This document shows positions 1-8,525 of a stretch of 21,311 nucleotides of DNA, piece by piece. The notes beneath the pieces are model-generated. The model was not told the DNA's origin. It searched no databases and worked only from the letters and a program-made list of their open reading frames with translations. The first letter of the stretch is position 1; each line of letters starts with the position of its first letter. Source of the DNA: Chara braunii (taxonomy: Eukaryota; Streptophyta; Charophyceae; Charales; Characeae); NCBI GenBank assembly GCA_003427395.1, contig BFEA01000014.1, forward strand, positions 3,816,635 through 3,837,945. The letters are read 5' to 3'. The position numbers and the translations under genes were made by a program.

Positions 1-21
1 GTTTTCCTCAATTTTCGTACC

Positions 22-44
22 TTTTTTTTTTTTTTTTTTTTTTT
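22..44. repeat. poly-T tract (23 T)
   Basis: An uninterrupted run of 23 T. It could be the poly-A tail of a minus-strand retroposon, but no family is recognised in the sequence to its right. Confidence 0.9.
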
Positions 45-160
45 CCTTACCACCAGTACTCTGGCCGCAGCCAGGTGCGCGGCCAAAACTCGGCGCTGGA
101 AAAGGTACTGGGGACTATGTTGCCCTCATAGGGGGACAACTATGGGTCTCCCTCCAGGAC

Positions 161-348
161 TCTAGACTCACAACAATCTAGAGTGGGGAATTGCTCCACT
201 CTGAATTTCGTTCTAGAGTTGTCAGAATTTACTCAAGAAACCATCTAGAGTAAGGTGTTGCTCCACTTACTCTAGAACTGCTGTCTAGAAAAATGTATTC
301 TAGAGTTGTCAGAGGTACCCAATGTTGCACACTCTAGACTGGTCTAGA
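161..348. repeat. Cluster of nine TCTAGA palindromes
   Basis: TCTAGA occurs at 161, 177, 212, 244, 271, 284, 299, 333 and 343, mostly within longer CTAGAGT or ACTCTAG words. Two imperfect stem-loops are built from them. One has AGAGTGG pairing with CCACTCT (181-203). The other has CTAGAGTAAG pairing exactly with CTTACTCTAG (245-274). The phrase TTCTAGAGTTGTCAGA occurs twice (211 and 298), so part of the cluster is an old tandem duplication of about 87 bp. No protein or transposon is recognised; subterminal repeats of a DNA transposon or a DNA-binding array are possible. Confidence 0.85.
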
Positions 349-1041
349 GTACCTGCCTACGACGACCGTTGTTTCAAGTGTGCTCAGCTGCTCCCTTGCT
401 CCCGCATGGAAAATCTCGAGTGTCCCTCATGTCTGGGCCGACAACCACCTCTACTGTGGCCATCACATATGTCTGAACCTACCTGGACGACTGTTGTTTC
501 AAGAAGCATTCTGAACGAAAGACCATCTGCCTGGGGCCTTTCAGCAGCCCCAACCTACCTGCCTCACCCCTGTATCTCAATTCCCAATCTACCCGGCCTC
601 ATGCCCCCAACTGCTAGGTCACACCCACCCCAGAAACTCCCACCTGCTAGGCCACAGGGCAAAGCGACCCGCCTCGGCTCCGGCCAGCATCGACTAGGCA
701 CCAGCTCACCAAAAGACAGTAGAGTGCCTTCCACCCTCGACAACTACCAGGTCTCATGCCCTCGTACAACTCGAGTTACAAGGCAACACGACCAAACCCC
801 GGCACCGACCAGCATCGTTCTGTCCTCGTCTATTCGCAAGCCACCGGGACTCAGGACTAAGGCAAATACCAGTCAAGCCACCAATCAGCACCGTAGCAGT
901 AGATCTCATCATTCATCTCCTTCATACACTGGTTGTAGATATCCCTCCAAAAACACCCATGAGCCCTACTCCGGCAAGTCTTACCACGATGAAGCCACCA
1001 TCTCCACCGCTGATGTACCCTATTTCAACCCTACAGGCTAG
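322..1041 (+). CDS. Doubtful ORF, 239 codons, no recognised product
   Basis: An open frame begins at an ATG inside the TCTAGA cluster and ends with TAG. The predicted protein is rich in Ser, Thr, Pro and Arg, with a few Cys near the N-terminus (a CPSC motif about residue 35). It has no recognisable domain, signal peptide or membrane segment. The words GACGACYGTTGTTTCAAG at about 361 and 487 form a short direct repeat within it. Composition is typical of C-rich non-coding DNA read by chance, and no promoter or splice structure supports it. It could be one exon of a gene that cannot be delimited here, but I regard it as probably not a gene. Confidence 0.12.
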   Translation: MLHTLDWSRVPAYDDRCFKCAQLLPCSRMENLECPSCLGRQPPLLWPSHMSEPTWTTVVSRSILNERPSAWGLSAAPTYLPHPCISIPNLPGLMPPTARSHPPQKLPPARPQGKATRLGSGQHRLGTSSPKDSRVPSTLDNYQVSCPRTTRVTRQHDQTPAPTSIVLSSSIRKPPGLRTKANTSQATNQHRSSRSHHSSPSYTGCRYPSKNTHEPYSGKSYHDEATISTADVPYFNPTG

Positions 1042-1850
1042 CCCCTTTGCCGCAGAGCGCGTCATTTCCCACCGTCACCACCACACCCCCTGCCTCCAGC
1101 ACCAAACCTTGGAAGAATTTTTCAAATAGGAAAAACAGGACATCAAAAATCTTGAAAATCACATGAGCATTTCAGCGCCCACTATTCCCACAGGGAGAGA
1201 GGGGGAGAGGGAAAAAAAACACCCTCTCTCCCCATGGAAACTCCGACGCCGATTGAAGTCTCAGTTACATATATAAGGGTCACAAGAATCAAAGGGATTA
1301 CTTCTCTCCCCCAAAAGACAACCCTCTGTCCGTTCACTGCCTCCACGGGAAGGCACCCCCTCACCTCGGACGTCCCCGCCCCAGTTCAGAACAGCCTCCA
1401 GAATACCACTCCTGCTCCCTCAGTCGCATACAGTACCCCCTAAAGTATGCCCCCCCGGAGCCGAAGATCCCCCTTTCTTCCTGCCCCACCCCCTCTAAGC
1501 GGAACAGCCTCTCAACTTTCACCCTGCTGACACAACACCCCTTGTCCTCTCTCCCCAACCGCTACAGCTGATCCGACCCGAAGAGCAACGTGGTCCAGAA
1601 AAGGACAAACCCTCAATACCGCCCCTACCCTCTCAAAGGTCACACCACCCACCTTGTGTAACCCTTGCAGGGAGGAACTCCAACCCTAACGGAGAAATCC
1701 ATTCCAAGTTTTTTCCAACACCTCTGACCCGGATCCCACAACATCCCAGACTGAGACTCACTTGCTAAGAACAACAACATAGAAACCAATTACTTGAGAA
1801 CTCACTGGAGCTAGATTTTTCAACCTAGTCCGCATCAATCATAAAAAGTA
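1042..1850. other. C-rich sequence without a supported gene
   Basis: Short overlapping open frames exist on both strands, but none has a domain or believable composition. The only structure seen is the hairpin at 1193-1232. Confidence 0.6.
1193..1232. repeat. Inverted repeat, 11-bp perfect arms
   Basis: GGGAGAGAGGG at 1193-1203 is the exact reverse complement of CCCTCTCTCCC at 1222-1232, separated by 18 bases including an A8 run. The purine/pyrimidine bias of the arms makes a simple-sequence origin possible. Confidence 0.7.
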
Positions 1851-1953
1851 AATCACGAATTTCCATCTACAAGATCAGAGTAAGAATTTCAAATTTGAGA
1901 AAAATCACGGATTTCCATCTAGAAAATCAGAGTACGAATTTCAAATTTGAGAA
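1851..1953. repeat. 52-bp tandem duplication
   Basis: The block 1851-1902, starting AATCACGAATTTCCATCTA, is repeated at 1903-1953 with only a few substitutions and one base of length difference. It is AT-rich and has no coding support. Confidence 0.9.
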
Positions 1954-2573
1954 TGTCGAGTTTAGGATTTTTTTTTATGAATCATGCAAACGGAGTTTGG
2001 AACTAGTTTGAGCCACGATTAGGAATTAAGACCTTGATATTAGAAACAAATTTATGCAGATCGGTATCAAGAAGTTCAATCAAGGAATTCTTAAAAAACA
2101 AAATTTGGAATATCAATCGTAACGAATTCGATCACAACTGCAACAGTACAAGACCAGTCAAGAGAATTTTCAGAACGAACTTAGAATCAAGAGTAGAAAA
2201 ACACCCGAATCAAAACAACGAATATGGTAAACCCAGATAGGTACCTGATGGTAGTTAAGCTCATATCTAGAAAAAAAATGAACCAAAACAACTTACGTTA
2301 GAAGATCGAGAAAATCAAGATCATAAGACTTCCAACCAGGCAACCCCTCACAGTGCCCTAACGAATTCAACATGATGCCCCATCCAGCACACCCCTTCCC
2401 CCTCAAAACCTCACCTCCCCCTTCATCGGCTCCCCTTCATCGGTTCCTTGCAACTCGACCTCAAACTGGCTAAACCTCACAATTTCTACGAAAGGTCGAA
2501 CGATGAAGATCACCGGACCGCAACAGAACTCACCTTCTCCAGGAGATCGTGCCGCGTTGTGAGACCAAGCTAT
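1954..2573. other. No gene seen
   Basis: AT-rich then C-rich sequence. One 68-codon open frame at 2034-2240 has no recognisable domain and starts at a non-ATG codon, so it is not called. Confidence 0.6.
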
Positions 2574-2594
2574 TGAGCGGCCAATAGCCGCTCA
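2574..2594. repeat. Perfect 8-bp hairpin
   Basis: TGAGCGGC (2574-2581) pairs with GCCGCTCA (2587-2594) around the 5-base loop CAATA. No T tract follows, and this is a eukaryotic context, so it is not called a terminator. Confidence 0.7.
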
Positions 2595-3000
2595 CAGGTA
2601 GTCTCGAGAGTATCAGGGACGCGCAACGCTATGCCACCTGTCGAAAAACACGTAAATTCATCTACCCAGTCTGAAGGAATCACCTAAATTAGATCAACCC
2701 CAATCTGTCGTGTGGCCCCTTGAAACACTTTTTCCACGGGCACTGAGCTGAGCAGTCGACTTCAAAGTTCATACAGAGTAGAGAAGATGGCCCACACAAA
2801 CAATCAGCGTGAACGCTCCAACCACTCCTACCACTAGCCCGACAACCCTATAAAGACGCCCACCACGTCTTGCCATCATCACCACCCGCCATACCAGCTT
2901 GCCCTGCTGTTTCCCCCTCCACCGCGCTCAAGTCGCTCCCGCCACCTAGCCAGGCACCATGTGAACACGCCACTTTGAACGGGGCATGCTTGGTTGGGCC

Positions 3001-3030
3001 GGGCGCAGCGCCCCCAGTAGCGCTGCGCCC
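3001..3030. repeat. Perfect 10-bp GC hairpin
   Basis: GGGCGCAGCG (3001-3010) pairs exactly with CGCTGCGCCC (3021-3030) around a 10-base loop. It could be a remnant of a DNA transposon end or an RNA stem; no flanking duplication was found. Confidence 0.8.
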
Positions 3031-3223
3031 GCCGTCAATTACCGATGGATGCACAGCTCCTCACCAATCTACTGGAGCACCAACTCGTTTTCTCCCATTT
3101 AATTAACCTAACCATTTCAGAGGTCTGAATGTTTCTTGATGGACCCAGGTCTCTTTCCATCAATTAAGTCCTTTCCCAGACCTTTCATCCTACAACGCAG
3201 GTCCACAAAACCCCCAAACAACA

Positions 3224-3430
3224 GACCTCACGAGGCCCTTTAACTGGTGTATCCACCGCATCCCACACAGGCCTCACGAGGACCTTTCAACTGATGCCCC
3301 CACCCATACACATTGATCACAAAACCCCTACGCCTGGTACACAACCCCCCACTGACAGGGACCACACGAAACTACAAGAGCCTCAAACCCAGGCTTCATG
3401 GGCACTTAACTGGTGCCCCCACCGCCTCAC
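3224..3430. repeat. Degenerate C-rich repeats (three related copies)
   Basis: Three related blocks share the pattern CTCACGAGG-N-CCTTTAACTGGTG followed by CCACCGC and CACA: about 3226-3270, 3271-3311 and 3392-3430. The blocks GATCACAAAACCCCTACGCC and its looser copy near 3434 also recur. No coding interpretation. Confidence 0.65.
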
Positions 3431-3544
3431 AAAATGATCAAACCCTTCTATCTGGTACACCACTTAAACGCCCTGGGGAGGTTTGTTCCAATGCGTCAGC
3501 AACCTCACCCAATCTCCCCATAAGCCATCAAACTTCATCGAGAA

Positions 3545-3676
3545 ACATTTCAGAGCATTATGAATTAGTGACATTGAATAGAATGGAATCCAAATAGATT
3601 AAGACTATTAGAATAGTCTTAATCTATTTGGATTTCATTCTATTCACTGTTACTAATTCATAATGCTCTGAAATGT
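3545..3676. mobile_element. 132-bp near-perfect palindrome (foldback/MITE-like)
   Basis: Arms 3545-3609 and 3612-3676 (65 bp each) are reverse complements with about three mismatches and a 2-base centre (AG at 3610-3611). The outer ends read ACATTTCAGAGC and GCTCTGAAATGT. Transcribed, it would form a long hairpin resembling a small-RNA precursor; as DNA it looks like a MITE or foldback element with almost no unique core. No convincing target-site duplication flanks it. Confidence 0.9.
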
Positions 3677-3677
3677 T

Positions 3678-3742
3678 TATAGTCTTAATCTATTTGGATT
3701 CCATTCTATTCGGATGCTTTCTGGCCCAGAAAGCATCCGAAT
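3678..3742. repeat. Third arm copy fused to a second perfect palindrome
   Basis: Starting 3678, the inner arm of the preceding palindrome (ATAGTCTTAATCTATTTGG and onward through CATTCTATTC) appears a third time in direct orientation. It runs into a second palindrome with 17-bp perfect arms, 3708-3724 and 3726-3742, around one C. The arm core is GGATGCTTTCTGG. Confidence 0.9.
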
Positions 3743-4452
3743 GCATGTAGAGTGTTGGTGTAGCGGACTAAGAGCCATATGGAAGCCAAATGACAAGGCA
3801 CAAGCAGCAGGGCAACACGATGAGCAGCAGGCAACGAGCCAGCACAGCAACAAGGCAGCAAAAGCACCAACAAGGCAGCAAGCACCAACAAGGCAGCTAA
3901 GTGACGAGTCAAACAGGCAAGGAGGAACACAGAAAGAGCACGCAAGCAGATGGGCGGCAACGCATCGCATCAGCACAAACAAGGCATTCCACGCACACAA
4001 CACAGACCGAACCAGATCATGAGCTACTCACACCACAAGCAAAACTCCACAGGCTGTCAGTTCACACCGCCATCAGCGTGAGGGAGTCCCCTCAGCGAAT
4101 GTCGCAGGCACTTCAAACAACCAGTCACGGACAATATGGCAGACATAAAAAATAAGCACAGGAAAACGCCAGAAAACGCACAAAATGGACAAAAGAAAAG
4201 AACCATAGGAATGCGGAGAAGAAAAGAGGAAGTTATCAACATAATATACGATTATGTGTGTGAAAAAAAAAAGGGTGCAAAAATGATGCCCAAAGTGATT
4301 TTGGGGCCTGGGCACCTTTTTCCTTGTTCAGGGGGAGATGGATACAAAGGTTTTGTCGGGGGGAGGTTTTATGACTTTTCCCCAGAAAAAAATCCCTTAC
4401 TTGGTGGTCCTGTCCAAATTCGAGAGGTGATTAAATTGGTTGGGATGTATCC
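3743..4452. other. No gene seen; short AACAAGGCAGCA repeats
   Basis: Between about 3790 and 3905 the words GCAGCA, ACAAGGCAGCAA and AGCACCA recur irregularly, giving Gln/Ala-rich open frames that look like repeat artefacts. From about 4140 to 4452 the sequence is purine-rich on the + strand. No domain is recognised on either strand. Confidence 0.6.
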
Positions 4453-4897
4453 GGGGATAATTGGTAGAAAACGCCCACGCCAAAACCTTTTCGGTTTTGG
4501 GCGCCCAAACTTCCGCCGTTGGTGCGCAATGTTTTCCATGTGGGGTACTACAGGCCCACACGTCGCTCCAAGAGCCCTTCTGGATCATGAATCTGGGGCA
4601 TAAACAGCAGCAGATTCATTTTGACGTAGAAGAGGCCGAGGGTGGTACCGCTGAAGGATGAAATAAGACCCATGTATGATGTTTTGAAAAAGAAGGGCCC
4701 TACCGGTTCATGAATCTGGCGCAAAAACAGCTCCAAATTCATGAATCGGGAAAAACAGGCCAAGGGAGCTGTGGCCACAGCGCGAAGGCGCCTTTCACCC
4801 AGGCTGAAGATATTTGGGCCGGTAGTACCAAACGACAGACCTTTGGGCGCCCAAAACCGAAAAGGTTTTTGCTTGTGCGCTTTCTACTAATTATCCC
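4453..4897. mobile_element. Non-autonomous DNA transposon (MITE), about 445 bp
   Basis: The left end GGGGATAATTGGTAGAAA and the right end, read in reverse complement as GGGATAATTAGTAGAAAG, begin imperfect terminal inverted repeats of about 55-60 bp (to about 4510 and from about 4838). Both contain the internal hairpin CCAAAACC-TTTTC-GGTTTTGG (exact in the left arm) and the palindrome TTGGGCGCCCAA. Flanks ATGTATCC (4445-4452) and ATGTATCT (4898-4905) form a probable 8-bp target-site duplication with one mismatch, a length typical of hAT elements. Inside, CATGAATCTGG-rich blocks at about 4588 and 4711 repeat. No transposase is encoded; open frames across it are chance. The superfamily assignment is an inference. 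Confidence 0.85.
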
Positions 4898-5089
4898 ATG
4901 TATCTGACCGGTGACAGCCAGCATCTGTCGTGACAGTACAAGTCTTAGTACTACCTGAAAGACTCTTGAGGCTGATTAGCCTTTTTTCCTGGGATGTATC
5001 TCACCACGGTTACGGCGAGGCATCTATAGTGACAGTACACGTTTTCGTATCACCTAGGACTATGGCGACAGAACAAGGCCATTTGACCT
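4898..5089. repeat. 96-bp tandem repeat, two diverged copies
   Basis: Copies start at 4898 and 4994 with ATGTATCT, and share CATCTRTMGTGACAGTACA about 24-27 bases in and CACCT/TACCT further on. The MITE appears to have inserted into the start of this repeat, since GGGATGTATC also precedes the MITE. Confidence 0.65.
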
Positions 5090-5180
5090 TTGACAATAGA
5101 CTGTTCAGAGCAAATGTGTATTAATGGTATCAGAGAGTCTTGAAGTCCGTGTCTTGCCGGATAGTGTCGGAATGTATGTA

Positions 5181-5252
5181 CATATATGCAAAGGAAGGAT
5201 CCCATTATGAGATGCACATATACCCAAAGGAAGAATCCCATTCTAAGACTGT
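5181..5252. repeat. 36-bp tandem duplication
   Basis: CATATATGCAAAGGAAGGAT onward (5181-5216) is repeated at 5217-5252 with a handful of changes; both contain AAAGGAAGRATCCCATT. Confidence 0.85.
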
Positions 5253-5500
5253 GGGGGGACTACGCCGCAAGACACATACTCCACTGTTGTCGGTCCAACA
5301 ATGTTGATCTTCGCTTAAATTCATAATAATATAATATAATATAAATATATTTGTCAATCAATTAGTCGAGATAAAGATCAGGCTCGATCCGTCGGCACAA
5401 GATTCACAATCGAGCACTCGATCATCCAAGATCAAGAACACAATCAGATTGTCTACGCAGCAGAATGACATACAAAGAACGGTTTGATGGACGTGATACA

Positions 5501-5503
<3 letters not shown>

Positions 5504-5535
<32 letters not shown>
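5504..5535. repeat. (AT)n microsatellite
   Basis: Sixteen uninterrupted AT units. It marks one edge of the segment containing the ribozyme remnant. Confidence 0.95.
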
Positions 5536-5537
<2 letters not shown>

Positions 5538-5548
5538 TCAAATAGAAC

Positions 5549-5735
<187 letters not shown>

Positions 5736-5738
5736 CGG

Positions 5739-6689
5739 TGCTGGATCGTGCAAAGCGTTGTGGAGGTGATGCTTGGTCTCAAACGTAATTCATCTTCGCT
5801 TCGTGACCATGCTCCTCCCACTGTTGATTTCACAACTATGTATACCAATCTTCCTCATGACCGTATTTGTCATACTGTATCAAAAGCGGTTAAGGAAGTC
5901 TATACATATGCCTTACAATAGCACACACAGGGGAGCACACATCCTCCTACCCTTAACATGATTGTTAAAGGGCCCCATCAAGGAGAGTGGATGGTTGATA
6001 CCGGACCGAACACCTTGACTGTTTTCCAAATTCTTGAGCATCTCCATTTTATAGTCAAACACGTATGCATCGCAGCGGACAACACCTTGCGACATCAGCT
6101 GATTGACATCCCGATGGGAACTAATTGTGGTCCAGAGATAACTAATTTGATGTTGTATTGGGATGAGGCTCGATTTGTTGATGAACTCCAGCTGTGTGAT
6201 TTTCGAGCAGCTCAATGGTATGCGTTCACATACTACTTGATCGATGATGTTATCTCATGGGGACATATGCCACCATCGTCAGAGCACTATGACCTCAAAT
6301 GGAAGGAGACCACATCGCTTGATGGCTCTTGCACATTCTTGGGTGCACACCTCCAAGTTCGCCCTGACGGTTCCCTGCGTATGCGTATCTTTGACAAAGC
6401 AGTTGAATGAAATTTCCCTGTTCTTCGTTATCCCAGTGCTACATCTAACGTCTCTGCACACCACCCCGCGGGAGTGTTTACAGACGAACTTACTAGGTTT
6501 GAGTATGTCTGCAATAACTGGTATGATTTCAAAACTGCAGCAGCGATGCTCACACGCTGCATGCTTTTTCGCAAACACTCTCCAACAACGCTTGCGAAAG
6601 GATGGACTTCCTATATTCGTAAACGTCAACACAGGTACCCTACGCACGTGACCCGCTTCTCCAGTTGGTTTCGCGTCATGCTTCAATAG
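5739..6689 (+). pseudogene. Penelope-like reverse transcriptase domain (broken)
   Basis: Copies element RNA into DNA when intact. The fingers/palm motif [14 protein letters not shown] lies at 5826-5867, matching the family's D-x3-LYTNIPH-like motif A with its catalytic Asp. IPMGTNCGP at 6108-6134 is the family's motif B, and YLIDDV at 6234-6251 is motif C with the Asp-Asp pair. FLGAHLQV follows at about 6336. After the TGA at 6408 the same frame gives the thumb region, with GVFTDELTRFEYVC and a basic C-terminal stretch ending at the TAG 6687. Order and spacing fit Penelope-like and related telomerase-like RTs better than LINE or LTR RTs, which have YADD/YVDD and different flanks. Fingers motifs upstream are missing because of the TA tract. 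At least two nonsense codons interrupt it (5919, 6408), so the product would be inactive. Confidence 0.85.
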
Positions 6690-7440
6690 TCTATTCACCA
6701 CCCGCTTTCTCGGGTATCCAGACACTGTCCTTGGACTACATCTGTCACAACCCCTTCTTCATTACCGGCGCCTGTCACACCTATCATAGCCTCTTCTTCA
6801 TTACCTGCGTTTGTCGCATCTGTGTCCCCAGTCTTAGTAACCCCTTCCATGTCATTTGTGACCCTAGCTGCCCCTTTTCGGTTCGCAACCTCTTCCTCAT
6901 CGGCCTTGGTTGCTTCTACGATTGATTCCGCGGGAGCAACTGGCCCCGCAACTGTTGTGTCGCCCTTGGTCTTGGTGTGTTCCTCCATGGCATCCACGAC
7001 CACCGTAGCTGCTGTGCCGCCGTTCGTCTCGGTGTATTCCTCCATGGCATCCATGGCCACCGCAACTGCTGTGTCGCCCGTGGTTTTGGTGTGTTCCTCC
7101 ATGGCATCTGTGGCCATGCCTGCATTACCACCTGGAGAGTCCCCTCTTCGGGTCTCACCTACGACCGCCCCCCTTATCCCTGCTTCAGCCACTTCACCAC
7201 CCCTTACTTCATCACCCTTGACTTCATCCCCCTCGTCTTCACCGTCTTTATTTCCCCTTAGACTAGTTTTATCTTCGTCAGTTACCCGCCCTTCGACTCC
7301 TCTACCATCCCTGTCTTCACCACTCCTACCTCCCCTGGTTTTGTCTCCATCCGTTACGGTAACCCCTCTTCCTAATCCACAAACCACTTCGTCCACACAG
7401 ACTCTGTCATCATGTTCTTACCCTGTAGAAAACCTATTTC
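6690..7440 (+). pseudogene. Ser/Pro/Thr-rich linker of the retroelement ORF
   Basis: This stretch remains open in exactly the RT frame for about 250 codons after the TAG at 6687. It is dominated by Ser, Thr, Pro, Val and Ala. It includes a three-copy 19-residue repeat and, near 7180-7370, SSP/TSSP-type low complexity. An overlapping 233-codon frame on the opposite strand (6695-7396), rich in Asp, Glu, Gly and Thr, is the mirror of the same simple composition. The + strand is preferred because it continues the RT frame. It probably was an unstructured tether between the RT and the C-terminal domains. Confidence 0.5.
6946..7116 (+). repeat. 57-bp x3 in-frame minisatellite
   Basis: Units begin at 6946, 7003 and 7060 with CCGYARCTGYTGTGYCGCC and each contains TCCTCCATGGCATC. 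The 57-bp period is exactly 19 codons, so expansion kept the reading frame. Confidence 0.9.
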
Positions 7441-7830
7441 GCCGTCCTAGATGTCGACTTCGGCCTACTTCCCAACCTCAACTTACTCCCCTTTCCTCCA
7501 TCTCTGTTTTTGGACGAAGAAGAACATGTTCGTTCTCCCCACCACGACCCTCCCCAACATCCAATCCCTGTCTTTTGCCGGCCCAAACATTCTTACCACG
7601 TTCGCGACGCTCTTCGGCTGTAGCAGCGTGCCCCTTCGGGTGGCATCCCGGACCACTGTTCGCACATTTGTGCTTATATTCTACATGCTCATGACCACTA
7701 CATCGCTCTTGTCCGTGCCTCTGGTTCTTGGGAATTATGGAATGGCGGTGCTATGGTGCAAACTATTACTGCTATCTGTGATCTCGTGCGTAATTACCCT
7801 AACCTGCAACTGTTTCAGGTCATTGACCTT
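7441..7830 (+). pseudogene. Segment resembling the C-terminal half of a papain-like cysteine peptidase
   Basis: In frame B, after a TAG at 7621, the translation has the ordered composition of a globular domain. A Cys/His stretch leads into HAHDHYIALVRASGSWELWN (7684-7743), followed by GGAMVQ, then a predicted helix and a strand ending FQVIDL. A His followed by a hydrophobic strand, a turn, a Trp-containing strand and an Asn or Asp is the arrangement around the catalytic His of Josephin, UCH/USP-type and OTU-type peptidases. OTU and Ulp1-type peptidases are known passengers of some retroelements. No catalytic Cys motif is visible upstream, so the resemblance is partial and family membership is an inference. 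It could equally be an unrelated domain. Confidence 0.35.
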
Positions 7831-8045
7831 ATAGGTACCTCGTGTACTTTCATGCGCGCCTCTACGTCTATCTTTATGCCTACCTCCGTACCCGTCTCTG
7901 TGCCTTTTTCTATGTCTGTCTCCTTCCATATTACTGACCCTATGGGTACCTCATGTACTTTCGTCCCCGCCTCTGCACTCGTCTCTATGCTTGCCTCTGC
8001 ACCTGTCTCCATGCCTGTTTCTATGTCTGTCTCCGTGCCTACCTC
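7822..8045 (+). repeat. 111-bp x2 in-frame duplication
   Basis: The block containing GGTACCTCRTGTACTTTC occurs at 7834 and again at 7945, each followed by degenerate TCTATG/CCTGTCTC words and ending TCTATGTCTGTCTCC. The period is 111 bp, exactly 37 codons of frame B (GTSCTF then Val/Ser/Pro/Met-rich). It supports frame B having been translated. Confidence 0.8.
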
Positions 8046-8136
8046 CATAATTGTCACCAAGCTTACTTTAGTCCTCATTCCCCTACATGTTGCACTAACA
8101 CCTTGTGACCTCCTTCTTTGTGAGATCACTGACATA

Positions 8137-8525
8137 GTTACACTTGGTTGCGAAAAGCATCCACTTTGTCGACATCACTACAACTGTATAATTTTTCGAG
8201 CCCACTATCGGCAGGGATGCCACCTGTATATGGATTGTGAACATCCTCCATAACCAGATGCATTATGTTCCATCTGTGCCTGCGGGCGCTATAGTGAATG
8301 TGCAGTTAACTATGATGGTGAACGCCCCACAATGATCATCGGCTGCAACTGGCATGCCCTCTGTCGTGCATGCTTCAGAGGTATGATTAATGCTAGCCAC
8401 CCTAACTCCTGCTGTGACGAAGTTGCTTACCTGAATGGTTTCGTCCTGTAGATCAGTGGGAGGGTTGCTGCCATCGCCCACATCCTTATGACGGTTGTCC
8501 TATCTATCGTGAGGGTCTTACTTAG
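8137..8525 (+). pseudogene. Two RING-like Cys/His clusters at the C-terminus of the retroelement ORF
   Basis: Frame B first gives GCEKHPLCRHHYNC (about 8146-8187), then a second CHLYMDCEHP. After the TAA at 8251 it gives CSICACGRYSEC (about 8266-8301), GCNWHALCRACF (about 8341-8376) and CCDE. The path must shift back to frame A near 8440, where WEGCCHRPHPYDGCPIYREG is read before the final TAG 8523. The pattern Cx2C, then Cx2Hx2Cx2C, then CC and GCP, is that of a RING-type or related zinc-binding fold, here nearly complete in the second cluster. Such folds bind zinc and often recruit ubiquitin-conjugating enzymes, but a nucleic-acid-binding role is equally possible. One stop and one frame change mean the product is dead. 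Confidence 0.5.

Larger units (their letters stand above)
5739..8525 (+). pseudogene. Decayed Penelope-like retroelement ORF (RT + C-terminal extension)
   Basis: Three linked stretches form one damaged reading path. Frame A (in register with 5739) is open to 7694 except for stops TAG 5919, TGA 6408 and TAG 6687. It encodes the reverse transcriptase and then a Ser/Pro/Thr-rich linker. Somewhere between about 7430 and 7694 the coding register moves to frame B (in register with 7753), which has stops TAG 7621 and TAA 8251 and ends at TAG 8449. The last part returns to frame A and stops at TAG 8523. The 5' end is cut by the TA tract, so no start codon or upstream domains remain. Single stops with readable protein on both sides indicate a fairly young pseudogene. 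Sequencing error is an alternative for individual stops. No C-terminal GIY-YIG nuclease, usual in canonical Penelope elements, is visible. Confidence 0.75.

Noticed and set aside
3001-3030. Rho-independent-type terminator
   Set aside because: The hairpin lacks a T tract, has no gene upstream, and the sequence is eukaryotic.
6695-7396. 233-codon minus-strand frame rich in Asp, Glu, Gly and Thr
   Set aside because: It is the complement of the Ser/Pro/Thr-rich linker, which continues the RT frame on the + strand. Long antisense frames arise from the same compositional bias.
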